The notes beneath the pieces were generated by a model, which worked only from the letters and a program-made list of their open reading frames with translations, was not told where the DNA came from and searched no databases. Source: an uncultured Eubacterium sp. (GTDB lineage Bacteria > Bacillota > Clostridia > Lachnospirales > CAG-274). Taken from it: 64,000 nt of DNA. Shown in pieces: positions 16,189-24,179 of the stretch (position 1 is its first letter; each line of letters opens with the position of its first letter). Made by a program: the position numbers and the translations under genes. The DNA is taken from positions 1 to 64,000 of the forward strand of contig URXK01000009.1 in assembly GCA_900551755.1 (NCBI GenBank), read 5' to 3'.

Positions 16189-16881
16189 ATGAAAACTTTT
16201 ATTATTATGCTTATTGTATTAATATTTTTGATATTAATATTCTTTGGTGTAAGAAATGAAGTGGAAACTGTAAAAAGAAAAGACCCTGCAATAAAAAGTA
16301 GTATAGAGGTAATACTTTATTCGAGCTTTTGGGCAATGATTTCCCATAAAATTGCTCATAGATTTTATAAGATGCACCTTTTCTTTATTGCAAGACTTAT
16401 TTCTCAAATTTCAAGATGGTTAACTGGTATAGAAATTCACCCAGGTGCAACAATAGGTCACGGTGTATTTATTGACCACGGTATGGGTGTTGTTATTGGT
16501 GAAACTTGCGAAATTGGCGACAATGTTCTTATTTATCAAAATGTAACACTTGGTGGTACTGGTAAAGATGTTGGCAAAAGACACCCAACTATTGAAAGCA
16601 ATGTAATGGTAGGTAGTGGGGCAAAGGTTCTCGGTCCTATTACAATAGGTCACGATAGCAAAATTGGTGCTGGTTCTGTAGTTTTAAAGGATATTCCTCC
16701 TTATTCTACTGTTGTAGGTATTCCTGGTAAAACTGTTAATAGAGCTGATTGCACTTGTCCGTCAGATACTCTTGACCAAATGCGACTTCCTGACCCTGTG
16801 GAAATGGAAATTTGCAATTTAAGAACAGAAATTGAAAATTTGAAAAAAGAACTTGATACTTTAAAAGAAGAAAATAAATAA
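16189..16881 (+). CDS. cysE: Serine O-acetyltransferase with N-terminal membrane segment
   Basis: A 230-residue enzyme making O-acetylserine, the direct precursor of cysteine. The left-handed beta-helix repeats and active-site signature are clear (IEIHPGATIGHGVFIDHGMG, VVIGETCEIGDNVLIYQNVTL, GGTGKDVGKRHPTI). Unusually, residues 4-21 form a strongly hydrophobic helix (IIMLIVLIFLILIFFG), which would anchor the enzyme to the membrane; the C-terminus (about 205-230) is a charged coiled coil. GGAGTG precedes the ATG. It is first in a T-box operon with cysS. Confidence 0.93.
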   Translation: MKTFIIMLIVLIFLILIFFGVRNEVETVKRKDPAIKSSIEVILYSSFWAMISHKIAHRFYKMHLFFIARLISQISRWLTGIEIHPGATIGHGVFIDHGMGVVIGETCEIGDNVLIYQNVTLGGTGKDVGKRHPTIESNVMVGSGAKVLGPITIGHDSKIGAGSVVLKDIPPYSTVVGIPGKTVNRADCTCPSDTLDQMRLPDPVEMEICNLRTEIENLKKELDTLKEENK

Positions 16882-16896
16882 GAAAGGAAAATGACA

Positions 16897-18300
16897 ATGA
16901 AATTATACAACACATTAACTAGAAAAAAGGAAGAATTTGTTCCTTTAGAGCCTGGCAAGGTTAAAATGTATGTATGTGGTCCTACAGTTTATGACTATAT
17001 TCACATTGGCAATGCTAGACCTTATGTAATATTTGATACTATTAGAAGATATTTAGAATATAAGGGTTATGAAGTAAACTATGTTCAGAACTTTACTGAT
17101 GTAGATGACAAGATAATTAAGAAAGCTAATGCTGAAGGTGTTGACTCAAAGGTTATATCTGAAAGATATATTGCTGAGGCTAAAAAAGATGCTGAAGGTC
17201 TTAATGTTGAGCCTGCTACTAAAAATCCAAAGGTAACTGAGGAAATGGACGGTATCATTGAAATGATACAGACACTTATTGACAAAGGTCACGCTTATGA
17301 AGTAAATGGCAGTGTGTTCTATGATACAAAGTCTTTCCCAGGCTATGGCAAACTTTCTGGCAAAAATATTGATGACCTTGAAGCTGGTGCAAGAATTGCC
17401 GTTGATGAAACTAAGAAAAGCCCTATGGACTTTGTACTTTGGAAACCTAAAAAAGACGGTGAGCCTTATTGGGAGTCACCTTGGAGTCAAGGTAGACCTG
17501 GCTGGCACATTGAGTGTTCTGTAATGGCTAAAAAGTATTTAGGTGATACTATTGATATTCACGCAGGTGGCGAGGATTTAGTTTTCCCTCATCACGAAAA
17601 TGAAATTGCTCAGTCAGAGGCTGCTAACGATAAGCCTTTTGCTAAATATTGGTTGCACAATGGCTTTATTAATGTAGATAATAAGAAAATGAGTAAATCT
17701 CTTGGCAACTTCTTTACTTTAAGAGAAATTGTTGAACACATACCTTATGATGTAGTTAGATTTTTCATTTTAAGTGGTCATTACAGAAGTCCTATTAACT
17801 TCTCAAGAGAATTAATGGAGTCTGCTGGTGCTGGTCTTGATAGAATTAAGAATGCTTACAAGTCACTTTTATTTGTTGAAAGTAAGGCTCAAGGCACAAT
17901 GACAGCTGATGAGGCTAAACTTAATGATGAGGCTGATAAGTTTAGAGTTCAGTTTGAAAAGGCTATGGACGATGACTTTAATACAGCTGATGCAGTAACT
18001 GCTATATTTGAAATTGCTAAGTTTGCTAATGTTAATGTTACTGAAAATTCATCAAAGGAATTTGTTACAGCTATAAGAGAAAAGATGCTTACATTATGCA
18101 ACATTCTTGGTATTAAGCCTTATGACGAGGCTAAGAGTGACCAGATTTCTGCTGACGAGGTTGAAGCTCTTATTGCAGAAAGAACAGCTGCAAAGAAAGC
18201 TAAAAACTTTGCTAGAGCTGACGAGATTAGAGAAGAATTAAGTAACAAGGGTGTAGTTATTGAGGACACAAGAGCTGGTGTTCGTTGGTCTTATAAGTAG
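16897..18300 (+). CDS. cysS: Cysteinyl-tRNA synthetase
   Basis: A 467-residue class I synthetase. Zinc ligand C27 lies in YVCGPTVYDYIHIGNARPY, HIGN is at 36-39, further zinc-binding residues are in GWHIECS and HHENEIAQSEA, and KMSKS is at 264-268. The start at 16897 gives 9-base spacing from AAAGGA; the ATG at 16891 would be too close. It is the second gene of the Cys T-box operon, so its synthesis rises when tRNA-Cys is uncharged. Confidence 0.97.
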   Translation: MKLYNTLTRKKEEFVPLEPGKVKMYVCGPTVYDYIHIGNARPYVIFDTIRRYLEYKGYEVNYVQNFTDVDDKIIKKANAEGVDSKVISERYIAEAKKDAEGLNVEPATKNPKVTEEMDGIIEMIQTLIDKGHAYEVNGSVFYDTKSFPGYGKLSGKNIDDLEAGARIAVDETKKSPMDFVLWKPKKDGEPYWESPWSQGRPGWHIECSVMAKKYLGDTIDIHAGGEDLVFPHHENEIAQSEAANDKPFAKYWLHNGFINVDNKKMSKSLGNFFTLREIVEHIPYDVVRFFILSGHYRSPINFSRELMESAGAGLDRIKNAYKSLLFVESKAQGTMTADEAKLNDEADKFRVQFEKAMDDDFNTADAVTAIFEIAKFANVNVTENSSKEFVTAIREKMLTLCNILGIKPYDEAKSDQISADEVEALIAERTAAKKAKNFARADEIREELSNKGVVIEDTRAGVRWSYK

Positions 18301-18307
18301 GAGAAAT

Positions 18308-18730
18308 ATGGAACTTTTTAAAAATATTAATGCAGATTACAAAACACTTAATTCCCTTGCTCTTGCTTTTATAGGTGACACAATATTTGACTTGCTTACA
18401 AGAGGTATGATTGTGGCAGAAGGCAATGCACCTGTAAATAAAATGCACAAAAAGGCTAAGTCAATAGTAAATGCTACATCACAGTCTAAAATGTATTCAG
18501 CTATTGAAGATAAGCTAAGTGAAGAAGAATTGGCTGTACTTAAAAGAGGTAGAAATGCTAAAAGCCATACTTCAGCTAAAAATCAGTCAATTGTTGATTA
18601 TCGTCGAGCTACTGGTGTTGAGGCACTTTTTGGATATTTATATCTCAAAGGTGAGTACGAGAGAATAGAAGAACTTTTTAATATTGGTTTAAATGAAATA
18701 GGAGAAAAAAATGAAGAAAAGACAAGATAA
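18308..18730 (+). CDS. mrnC: Mini-ribonuclease III
   Basis: A 140-residue protein consisting of a lone RNase III catalytic domain without a double-stranded RNA-binding domain. FIGDTIFDLLTRG carries the catalytic-type acidic residues, followed by VNKMHKKAKSIVNATSQ and RGRNAKSHTSAKN. In Bacillus MrnC matures 23S rRNA. It is in its usual place between cysS and rlmB, 7 bases after cysS, and overlaps rlmB by 20 bases. The start at 18308 follows GGAGAA. Confidence 0.92.
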   Translation: MELFKNINADYKTLNSLALAFIGDTIFDLLTRGMIVAEGNAPVNKMHKKAKSIVNATSQSKMYSAIEDKLSEEELAVLKRGRNAKSHTSAKNQSIVDYRRATGVEALFGYLYLKGEYERIEELFNIGLNEIGEKNEEKTR

Positions 18731-19565
18731 CAGAAGAAGTAAGGCAAAGGCTGAAAGACGCCCAGAAAAGAGAAATACTAGACCACACGATAGCAGAGCT
18801 AACAAGTATGAAGATAATTCAGCTTTTGAAGAAGGCTTACAGCTTGAAGGTAGAAATCCTGTTCTTGAGGCTTTAAACCACGATAAGCCTATTGACAAAA
18901 TTATTGTTAAAAAAGGCGGAATTGAGGGTACACTAAAGGTAATAGTTGCTAAGGCTAGAGAAAAGGGTATCATTGTTCAGGAAGTTGATAAGGAAAAAAT
19001 GGCTCTTATTTCAAAGAGTAATAACAATCAGGGTGTAGTTGCTCTTTGTCCTGCTCACGAATATTGCGAATTAAGCGATATTATTGCTAATGCTAGAGCC
19101 AAGAATGAAGACCCATTCATTATTTTATGTGATGAAATAACTGACCCACATAATTTAGGTGCTATTATTAGAACTGCTGATGCAGTTGGTGCTCACGGTG
19201 TAGTTATTCCTAAGAGAAGAGCAGTTGGTCTTACAGCTATTGTTAGCAAAACATCAGCAGGTGCTTTAGAGTTTGTGCCTGTTGCTAGAGTTACAAATAT
19301 GGCTAGAACTATTGATGAGCTTAAGAAAGAAAATATATGGGTAGCTTGTGCTGATATGGCTGGTAGAGAATACTTTAAGTCCGATTTAAAGGGTGCTATT
19401 GCTCTTGTTATTGGTAATGAAGGTTCTGGTGTAAGTGACCTTGTTAAAAAGAAGTGTGACTTTACAGTTGGTATCCCTATGTATGGTAGCATTGACTCAC
19501 TTAATGCAAGTGTTTCTGCTGGTCTTATTATGTATGAAGTAGTAAGACAAAGAAAATTTAATTAA
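18711..19565 (+). CDS. rlmB: 23S rRNA 2'-O-ribose methyltransferase (RlmB/TrmH family)
   Basis: A 284-residue SPOUT methyltransferase. A lysine/arginine-rich N-terminal tail (residues 1-40) precedes the substrate-binding domain (LEGRNPVLEAL) and the trefoil-knot SAM domain: DEITDPHNLGAIIRTADAVG, LVIGNEGSGVSDLV, and IPMYGSIDSLNASVSAGLI. RlmB methylates a guanosine in domain V of 23S rRNA in E. coli. It overlaps mrnC, so the two are translationally coupled; the operon combines translation genes with cysteine synthesis. Confidence 0.92.
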   Translation: MKKRQDNRRSKAKAERRPEKRNTRPHDSRANKYEDNSAFEEGLQLEGRNPVLEALNHDKPIDKIIVKKGGIEGTLKVIVAKAREKGIIVQEVDKEKMALISKSNNNQGVVALCPAHEYCELSDIIANARAKNEDPFIILCDEITDPHNLGAIIRTADAVGAHGVVIPKRRAVGLTAIVSKTSAGALEFVPVARVTNMARTIDELKKENIWVACADMAGREYFKSDLKGAIALVIGNEGSGVSDLVKKKCDFTVGIPMYGSIDSLNASVSAGLIMYEVVRQRKFN

Positions 19566-19589
19566 TTGATAACAAAGGAGATGTAAATA

Positions 19590-20420
19590 ATGTCAGATTG
19601 CAGTTCATGTCCATCACACGGCAAATGTGGCAATGACAGCGGTAAGTGCGGTATTGAAAACAACCCACTTAACAAGGTTAAAAATATCATTGGTGTAATG
19701 AGTGGTAAGGGTGGCGTAGGTAAATCTACAGTATCTGCTATGCTTGCTAAGGAGCTTGCTAAAAAGGGCTACTCTGTTGGTCTTTTAGATGCAGATATTA
19801 CTGGACCTAGTGCCTGTAGACTTATGGGTCTTACTGGCAAAAGAGCTTTTGCTGAAAACAACCTTATTATACCTGTTGAAAATGAGGACGGCATAAAGGT
19901 TTTAAGTCTTAATCTTATGCTTCCAGATGAAAATCAGCCTGTTGTTTGGAGAGGTGCTATGCTTTCTAACTGTGTTAAGCAGTTTTGGGTTGAGGCTCTT
20001 TGGGGTGAGCTTGATTATCTTATTGTTGATATGCCACCAGGAACTGGTGATGTTTCTCTTACTGTTATGCAGAGCATACCTTTAAGTGGTATTGTTATGG
20101 TAAGTATTCCTCAAGATATGGTAAATATGATTGTTTCTAAGTCTATTAATATGACTAAGATGCTTAATGTGCCTATTTTAGGTCTTGTTGAAAATATGAG
20201 CTATATTATTTGTCCTCATTGTGGCGAAAAGATTAAGATTTTTGGTGGTGAAAACACTACTGAATTCCTTATCCAAAATGAAGTTGCTCTTTTAGGTGAG
20301 CTTCCTACTGATGTAACTGTTTCCGGTATGGCTGATAATGGTTATAACAATGTTAAGGCTGAAATAGCTGAAGAATTTAAGAAAATAACTAATAATGTTA
20401 TTGAGGCTTTAAATAGCTAA
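19590..20420 (+). CDS. mrp: Mrp/NBP35-family Fe-S carrier P-loop ATPase
   Basis: A 276-residue ATPase thought to carry and deliver iron-sulfur clusters. The N-terminal Cys-rich tail (CSSCPSHGKCGNDSGKCG) is followed by the deviant Walker A SGKGGVGKST (residues 38-47), YLIVDMPPGTGDVSLT, and CPHCG near residue 210, the bridging cluster motif. It lies 24 bases after rlmB, so may be read from the same transcript. Confidence 0.92.
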   Translation: MSDCSSCPSHGKCGNDSGKCGIENNPLNKVKNIIGVMSGKGGVGKSTVSAMLAKELAKKGYSVGLLDADITGPSACRLMGLTGKRAFAENNLIIPVENEDGIKVLSLNLMLPDENQPVVWRGAMLSNCVKQFWVEALWGELDYLIVDMPPGTGDVSLTVMQSIPLSGIVMVSIPQDMVNMIVSKSINMTKMLNVPILGLVENMSYIICPHCGEKIKIFGGENTTEFLIQNEVALLGELPTDVTVSGMADNGYNNVKAEIAEEFKKITNNVIEALNS

Positions 20421-20430
20421 TTAATAAGAA

Positions 20431-20466
20431 AGATGGCAAGCATATTACTGTTTGCCATCTTTTGTT
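20431..20466. terminator. Terminator between mrp and the FAH gene
   Basis: AGATGGCAA pairs with TTTGCCATCT around an 11-base loop; the flanks suit both convergent genes. Confidence 0.8.
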
Positions 20467-21311
20467 TATTCAACATAATTTCTTAAAGTGCCTATATTCT
20501 CAATATAACATTCTATAACATCGCCGTGTTTAAGAAATTTAGGCGGTTTAAAGCCCATACCAACACCAGCAGGTGTACCCATTGATATAATAGTTCCAGC
20601 TTTTAATGTCATACCTTGACTTAATTCAGCAATGACATAAGGAATATCAAATATAAGTAAATCTGTTGTGCTGTTCTGTCTTAATTCGCCATTAATGTAT
20701 GACTTGATTTCAAGCACCGGTGGTCTTTCAAACTCATCTTCTGTAGCTATGCAAGGACCTAAAGGTGTAAATCCGTCAAGACTTTTGCCAAAATACCATT
20801 GTTTATGTCTAGTTTGCAAATTTCTTGCACTTATATCATTTAATATTGTGTAACCAAAAACATAGTCAAATGCCTTTTCTTTAGGCACATTTTTGCAATC
20901 CTTTCCTATAATGACTGCAAGTTCACATTCATAATCTAAACTATCTACAATTTCACTATATCTAGGAATATTGCCGTTGTGGGGTGTACATTCGTTTACT
21001 CTTTTGGAAAAATATACGGCATAAGGTCGCTCACCACCAAAAGTTTCTTTTTTGTATCTGGCTGATTCAATAGCGTGAGCCATATAATTGATGCCTAAGC
21101 ATATAATATCTTGCTTAGGTATAGGTATTGGGGCAATTAATTGTGTTTCTTGTATAGCAATAGGATTGCCAGCCATTGCCTCTAGTTTTTCTGTAGAGCT
21201 ACCAGAGCTTATTAATTCGTTCATTGATTTAAAGGGCAGAGGATAGATGTATTTATTAGTTAATGCACCTACTAATGTTTTTCCTAAGTGAATAAAAGTA
21301 ACTAGTTTCAT
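20466..21311 (-). CDS. Fumarylacetoacetate hydrolase-family protein
   Basis: A 281-residue member of the FAH fold. The metal-binding region is visible: DYECELAVIIGKDCKNV, GYTILNDISARNLQ, KSLDGFTPLGPCI, and the C-terminal ISMGTPAGVGMGF. Members include oxaloacetate tautomerases, acylpyruvases and 2-keto-4-pentenoate hydratases; the substrate cannot be told here. AGGAGG precedes the ATG. It stands alone, divergent from 21481-21810. Confidence 0.88.
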   Translation of the reverse strand: MKLVTFIHLGKTLVGALTNKYIYPLPFKSMNELISSGSSTEKLEAMAGNPIAIQETQLIAPIPIPKQDIICLGINYMAHAIESARYKKETFGGERPYAVYFSKRVNECTPHNGNIPRYSEIVDSLDYECELAVIIGKDCKNVPKEKAFDYVFGYTILNDISARNLQTRHKQWYFGKSLDGFTPLGPCIATEDEFERPPVLEIKSYINGELRQNSTTDLLIFDIPYVIAELSQGMTLKAGTIISMGTPAGVGMGFKPPKFLKHGDVIECYIENIGTLRNYVE

Positions 21312-21409
21312 AAATCAGAGCCTCCTACTTATTTACTTTGTTAATTAAAGTATATCACATAAAATAAATAAGTTAAAGGAAAAAATTACAAACATTATAG
21401 AACAAATAT

Positions 21410-21438
21410 TTGACAAATGTGAGAATATAGTATATAAT
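21410..21438 (+). promoter_or_regulatory. Promoter of 21481-21810
   Basis: TTGACA (21410-21415), 17 bases, TATAAT (21433-21438). It is followed by direct half-repeats AACGAAC...GAACGAA near 21447-21464, which could bind a regulator. Confidence 0.75.
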
Positions 21439-21480
21439 ATGGTTGTAACGAACAAATGAACGAATAATAGGAGGTAAATT

Positions 21481-21810
21481 ATGAAAAATCGAAATTTGAT
21501 TAAAATTTGTTTATATTTATTATATAGTATATTTGCTTGTATTGGTATTTATTGTGTAAATTTTGGTTTAAGCTGGATTAATAACTTGAGCTATGAAAAT
21601 ATGCTTTGTGTTACATTGCCTTTTGTTGGTTTTGCTATATGTTTTCTTATTGCTTTTGGCTTGTTGGCTGATAATATCAATGAAACAAAAGAAAGAGAAC
21701 TTAGGAAAAGAAAGAGATATAAGTCATTAAAAAGGACTTTTCAAAATAGTAATAACATTGTTTATTTATATAAAGTGCCTAAATTTGACCCTTTTAAAGA
21801 GGCTTGCTAA
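21481..21810 (+). CDS. Small membrane protein, two predicted helices
   Basis: A 109-residue protein with hydrophobic helices at about residues 8-30 and 42-62, then a strongly basic cytoplasmic tail (RELRKRKRYKSLKRTF). The family is not recognised. AGGAGG lies just upstream of the ATG, and it has its own consensus promoter. It might pair functionally with the next gene, but that has its own promoter too. Confidence 0.6.
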   Translation: MKNRNLIKICLYLLYSIFACIGIYCVNFGLSWINNLSYENMLCVTLPFVGFAICFLIAFGLLADNINETKERELRKRKRYKSLKRTFQNSNNIVYLYKVPKFDPFKEAC

Positions 21811-21836
21811 TTATAGCTTAATTGATACTTTAGCTA

Positions 21837-21865
21837 TTGACAAATTTAGCTATTTACTTTATAGT
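21837..21865 (+). promoter_or_regulatory. Promoter of the RpiB-like gene
   Basis: TTGACA (21837-21842), 17 bases, TATAGT (21860-21865). Confidence 0.7.
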
Positions 21866-21902
21866 TAATATATAAAATATTTGAAATGAAAGGTGAAGTA
21901 AA

Positions 21903-22541
21903 ATGAAAATTGCTTTAATTAATGAAAATAGTCAGGCTGCAAAGAACGAGCTTATTTGTTCTACTCTTAAGAGTGTTGTTGAGCCTAAGGGTCACGAAGT
22001 ATTTAACTATGGTATGTATACAGCTGAAGATGATGCACAGCTTACTTATGTTCAGTGTGGTATTCTTTCTGCTATTTTACTTAACTCTGGTGCTGCTGAT
22101 TTTGTAATCACTGGTTGTGGTACAGGCGAGGGTGCTATGCTTGCTTGTAATTCTTTCCCAGGTGTATTATGTGGTCACATTGTAGACCCATCTGACGGTT
22201 ATATGTTTGCTCAGATTAATGATGGTAACTGTGCTGCATTCCCATTTGCTAAGGGCTTTGGTTGGGGTGCTGAACTTAACTTAAAGTATACTTTTGAGCA
22301 GTTATTCTCTGGCGAAAGTGGTCAGGGTTATCCAAAGGAAAGAGTAGTACCTGAGCAGAGAAACAAGAAAATCCTTGATGAAGTTAAGAAGGTTACTCAT
22401 ACTGATATTATGTATGTTCTTAAGAATATTGACCAGGATTTATTAAAGGGTGCTGTAAGTGGCGAGAAGTTTAAGGAATACTTCTTTGCAAACTGCAAGA
22501 ATGATGAAATTGCTGAATATATCAAGGGTATTTTAGCTTAA
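21903..22541 (+). CDS. RpiB/LacAB-family sugar-phosphate isomerase
   Basis: A 212-residue protein of the ribose-5-phosphate isomerase B / galactose-6-phosphate isomerase family: MKIALINENS, the central ADFVITGCGTGEGAMLACNS (the anion-binding catalytic loop) and GVLCGHIVDP. It is longer than typical RpiB (about 150), with a C-terminal helical extension after residue 150. AAAGG precedes the ATG. Biased codon use suggests strong expression. No sugar operon surrounds it. Confidence 0.8.
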   Translation: MKIALINENSQAAKNELICSTLKSVVEPKGHEVFNYGMYTAEDDAQLTYVQCGILSAILLNSGAADFVITGCGTGEGAMLACNSFPGVLCGHIVDPSDGYMFAQINDGNCAAFPFAKGFGWGAELNLKYTFEQLFSGESGQGYPKERVVPEQRNKKILDEVKKVTHTDIMYVLKNIDQDLLKGAVSGEKFKEYFFANCKNDEIAEYIKGILA

Positions 22542-22587
22542 TTTCATATTTAAGCCTGTTTTAAATTGTATAATATGCTTAATTTTG

Positions 22588-22618
22588 AAGGAGTGGACAA
22601 GGGTTCACTCCTTTTGTT
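22588..22618 (+). terminator. Terminator of the RpiB-like gene
   Basis: AAGGAGTGGAC pairs with GTTCACTCCTT around AAGG, followed by TTTTG. Confidence 0.75.
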
Positions 22619-22664
22619 TACAAAAAATATAAATGTATTAGACAAAATAAACAAAAAAATTGCC

Positions 22665-22693
22665 TTGACATTAATAAAATTGTGTAGTATAAT
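22665..22693 (+). promoter_or_regulatory. Orphan consensus promoter
   Basis: TTGACA (22665-22670), 17 bases, TATAAT (22688-22693). No coding sequence follows; see the small RNA candidate. Confidence 0.8.
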
Positions 22694-22699
22694 AAATTT

Positions 22700-22817
22700 A
22701 AAGAGAAGATGTAATATATAATTGATAAATTTTTGTTAATGATTTTGAAAATTTATTAATTGGAGAAGGTGTTTGGTGTATATTCACCAATAGGAGCTGT
22801 TTTTCAGCTCTTTTTTT
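22700..22817 (+). ncRNA. Candidate small RNA (about 118 nt)
   Basis: Between a perfect sigma-A promoter and an intrinsic terminator there is no convincing open frame. The 3' part folds as TTGGTG-TATATT-CACCAA (22773-22790) followed by the terminator GAGCTG-TTTTT-CAGCTC and seven T (22794-22817). The next gene is on the other strand, so this is not a leader. No Rfam family is recognised by eye. Confidence 0.55.
22794..22817 (+). terminator. Terminator of the candidate small RNA
   Basis: GAGCTG pairs with CAGCTC around a T loop, followed by seven T. Confidence 0.8.
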
Positions 22818-22825
22818 CTTGCAAA

Positions 22826-22865
22826 AAATCCGAAGTCTTATATTGCTATAATAAACTTCGGATTT
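22826..22865 (-). terminator. Terminator of the CLC gene
   Basis: AAATCCGAAG pairs with CTTCGGATTT; on the minus strand the stem is followed by TTTTTTG. Confidence 0.8.
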
Positions 22866-22870
22866 AATAA

Positions 22871-24127
22871 TTAATGAACTTGACTATCAATTTCTTTTAT
22901 GTGATATTTAGATAATGTAAACTTTTGACTATGATATAAGCCATAGTATCCAGACAACATATAGCTTATGGCTATTGCTAACATATAGTAATGTATTGCG
23001 TCCATACCAAATAACTCTATTGCAATAATTAATGATGAAATAGGGCAGTTAGTTACACCACAAAATAGTGATACCATTCCTATTGATGCACAAAGTGATG
23101 GTGACATTCCAAATAAATAGCCGAAAAAGCACCCAAATGTTGCACCAATACAGAAAGATGGAACAATTTCGCCACCTTTAAATCCACTTGCAAGGGTTAT
23201 GGCAGTAAAAATCATTTTCCATATAAAGTCACTTGAATGGGACTCGCCTCTTATTGCTTTTTCAATCAATTCCATTCCTGTTCCAGAATAGTCCCAAGTA
23301 TCAAGAAAGACTGTTAAAATAATTATAATTGTTGCACCAACAAAAACTCTACCAAACTGATTTGGTAAAAATGAACTCATAAATTTTCTTACACTTTTTA
23401 ATAATATACAAAAGATAACACTAACGCCTGCACAAAAACAAGCTAATAATATTGTTTTTGATGCAGTAACAAATGAAAAATCTAATATATTTGTTACTGT
23501 AAAATGTTCTGGAACTGCACCTAGTCTTACTGCTACAGCACTAGCAACTAAAGATGAAATTACACAAGGAACAAGAGCTGAATACTGCATTATGCCTATA
23601 TTAACTACTTCCATAGAAAAAATGGCAGATGCTATTGGAGTGCCAAAAAGTGCAGAAAATGCAGCACTCATACCACACATAACAAACACCTTTTTGTCAG
23701 CCTTGTCTATATTAAATAATTTTCCTATTTGGTTTCCAACGCTACCACCAAGCTGTAATGCTGCACCTTCACGACCAGCAGAACCACCAAATGCTTGTGT
23801 TAATATTGTGCCTGCAAATATAAGGGGTGTCACTTTAAGAGGGATTTCTTTGCCTGATTGTACTGACTCTAAAACTAGGTCTGTGCCACCGTCTTTAGAA
23901 TAATTAAGCAATTTGTATAGAGCAACTATTACTACACCACCTACAGGCAATAAAAATATAAGGTGAGGGCTATCAATTCTCATAGCAATGCTTTTTCTAA
24001 GGCAATTTGAAAAGATTGCACCAATTACACCTAATATAACACCTGTGTATATAGCAAATCCCATCCATCTTAACAGTATACCTAATCTATTAAATATATG
24101 CTTGAAAAATTTTGTTATAAATTCCAT
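22871..24127 (-). CDS. CLC-family anion transporter (possibly CLC-F type)
   Basis: A 418-residue, about ten-helix CLC protein. GREGAALQLGGSVGNQIG (the gating-glutamate helix) and GGEIVPSFCIGATFG are clear. In place of the chloride filter GSGIP it has GGTDLV, so the chloride-coordinating Ser is absent. The GREGxA and FKGGE(I/V)xP pattern resembles the fluoride-exporting CLC-F clade. No fluoride riboswitch was found upstream. GAGG precedes the start. The substrate, fluoride or chloride, is unproven. Confidence 0.82.
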   Translation of the reverse strand: MEFITKFFKHIFNRLGILLRWMGFAIYTGVILGVIGAIFSNCLRKSIAMRIDSPHLIFLLPVGGVVIVALYKLLNYSKDGGTDLVLESVQSGKEIPLKVTPLIFAGTILTQAFGGSAGREGAALQLGGSVGNQIGKLFNIDKADKKVFVMCGMSAAFSALFGTPIASAIFSMEVVNIGIMQYSALVPCVISSLVASAVAVRLGAVPEHFTVTNILDFSFVTASKTILLACFCAGVSVIFCILLKSVRKFMSSFLPNQFGRVFVGATIIIILTVFLDTWDYSGTGMELIEKAIRGESHSSDFIWKMIFTAITLASGFKGGEIVPSFCIGATFGCFFGYLFGMSPSLCASIGMVSLFCGVTNCPISSLIIAIELFGMDAIHYYMLAIAISYMLSGYYGLYHSQKFTLSKYHIKEIDSQVH

Positions 24128-24141
24128 AAATTAACCTCAAA

Positions 24142-24167
24142 AATAGGGTGTTACAAAACACCCTATT
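24142..24167 (-). terminator. Terminator of apgM
   Basis: AATAGGGTGTT and AACACCCTATT pair around ACAA; on the minus strand TTTTTGAGG follows. It lies between apgM and the CLC gene, so the latter is probably transcribed separately or by read-through. Confidence 0.65.
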
Positions 24168-24179
24168 AATAAATATAAA

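Noticed and set aside
17085..17524. Frames within cysS on both strands
   Set aside because: They lie inside a complete, well-conserved synthetase gene.
22771..22870. GTG-initiated short ORF across the small RNA terminator
   Set aside because: The GGAGAAG is too close to the GTG and the frame runs through two terminators.
24128..24179. Fluoride riboswitch upstream of the CLC gene
   Set aside because: The gap is 52 bases and holds only the apgM terminator hairpin; no fluoride aptamer features.
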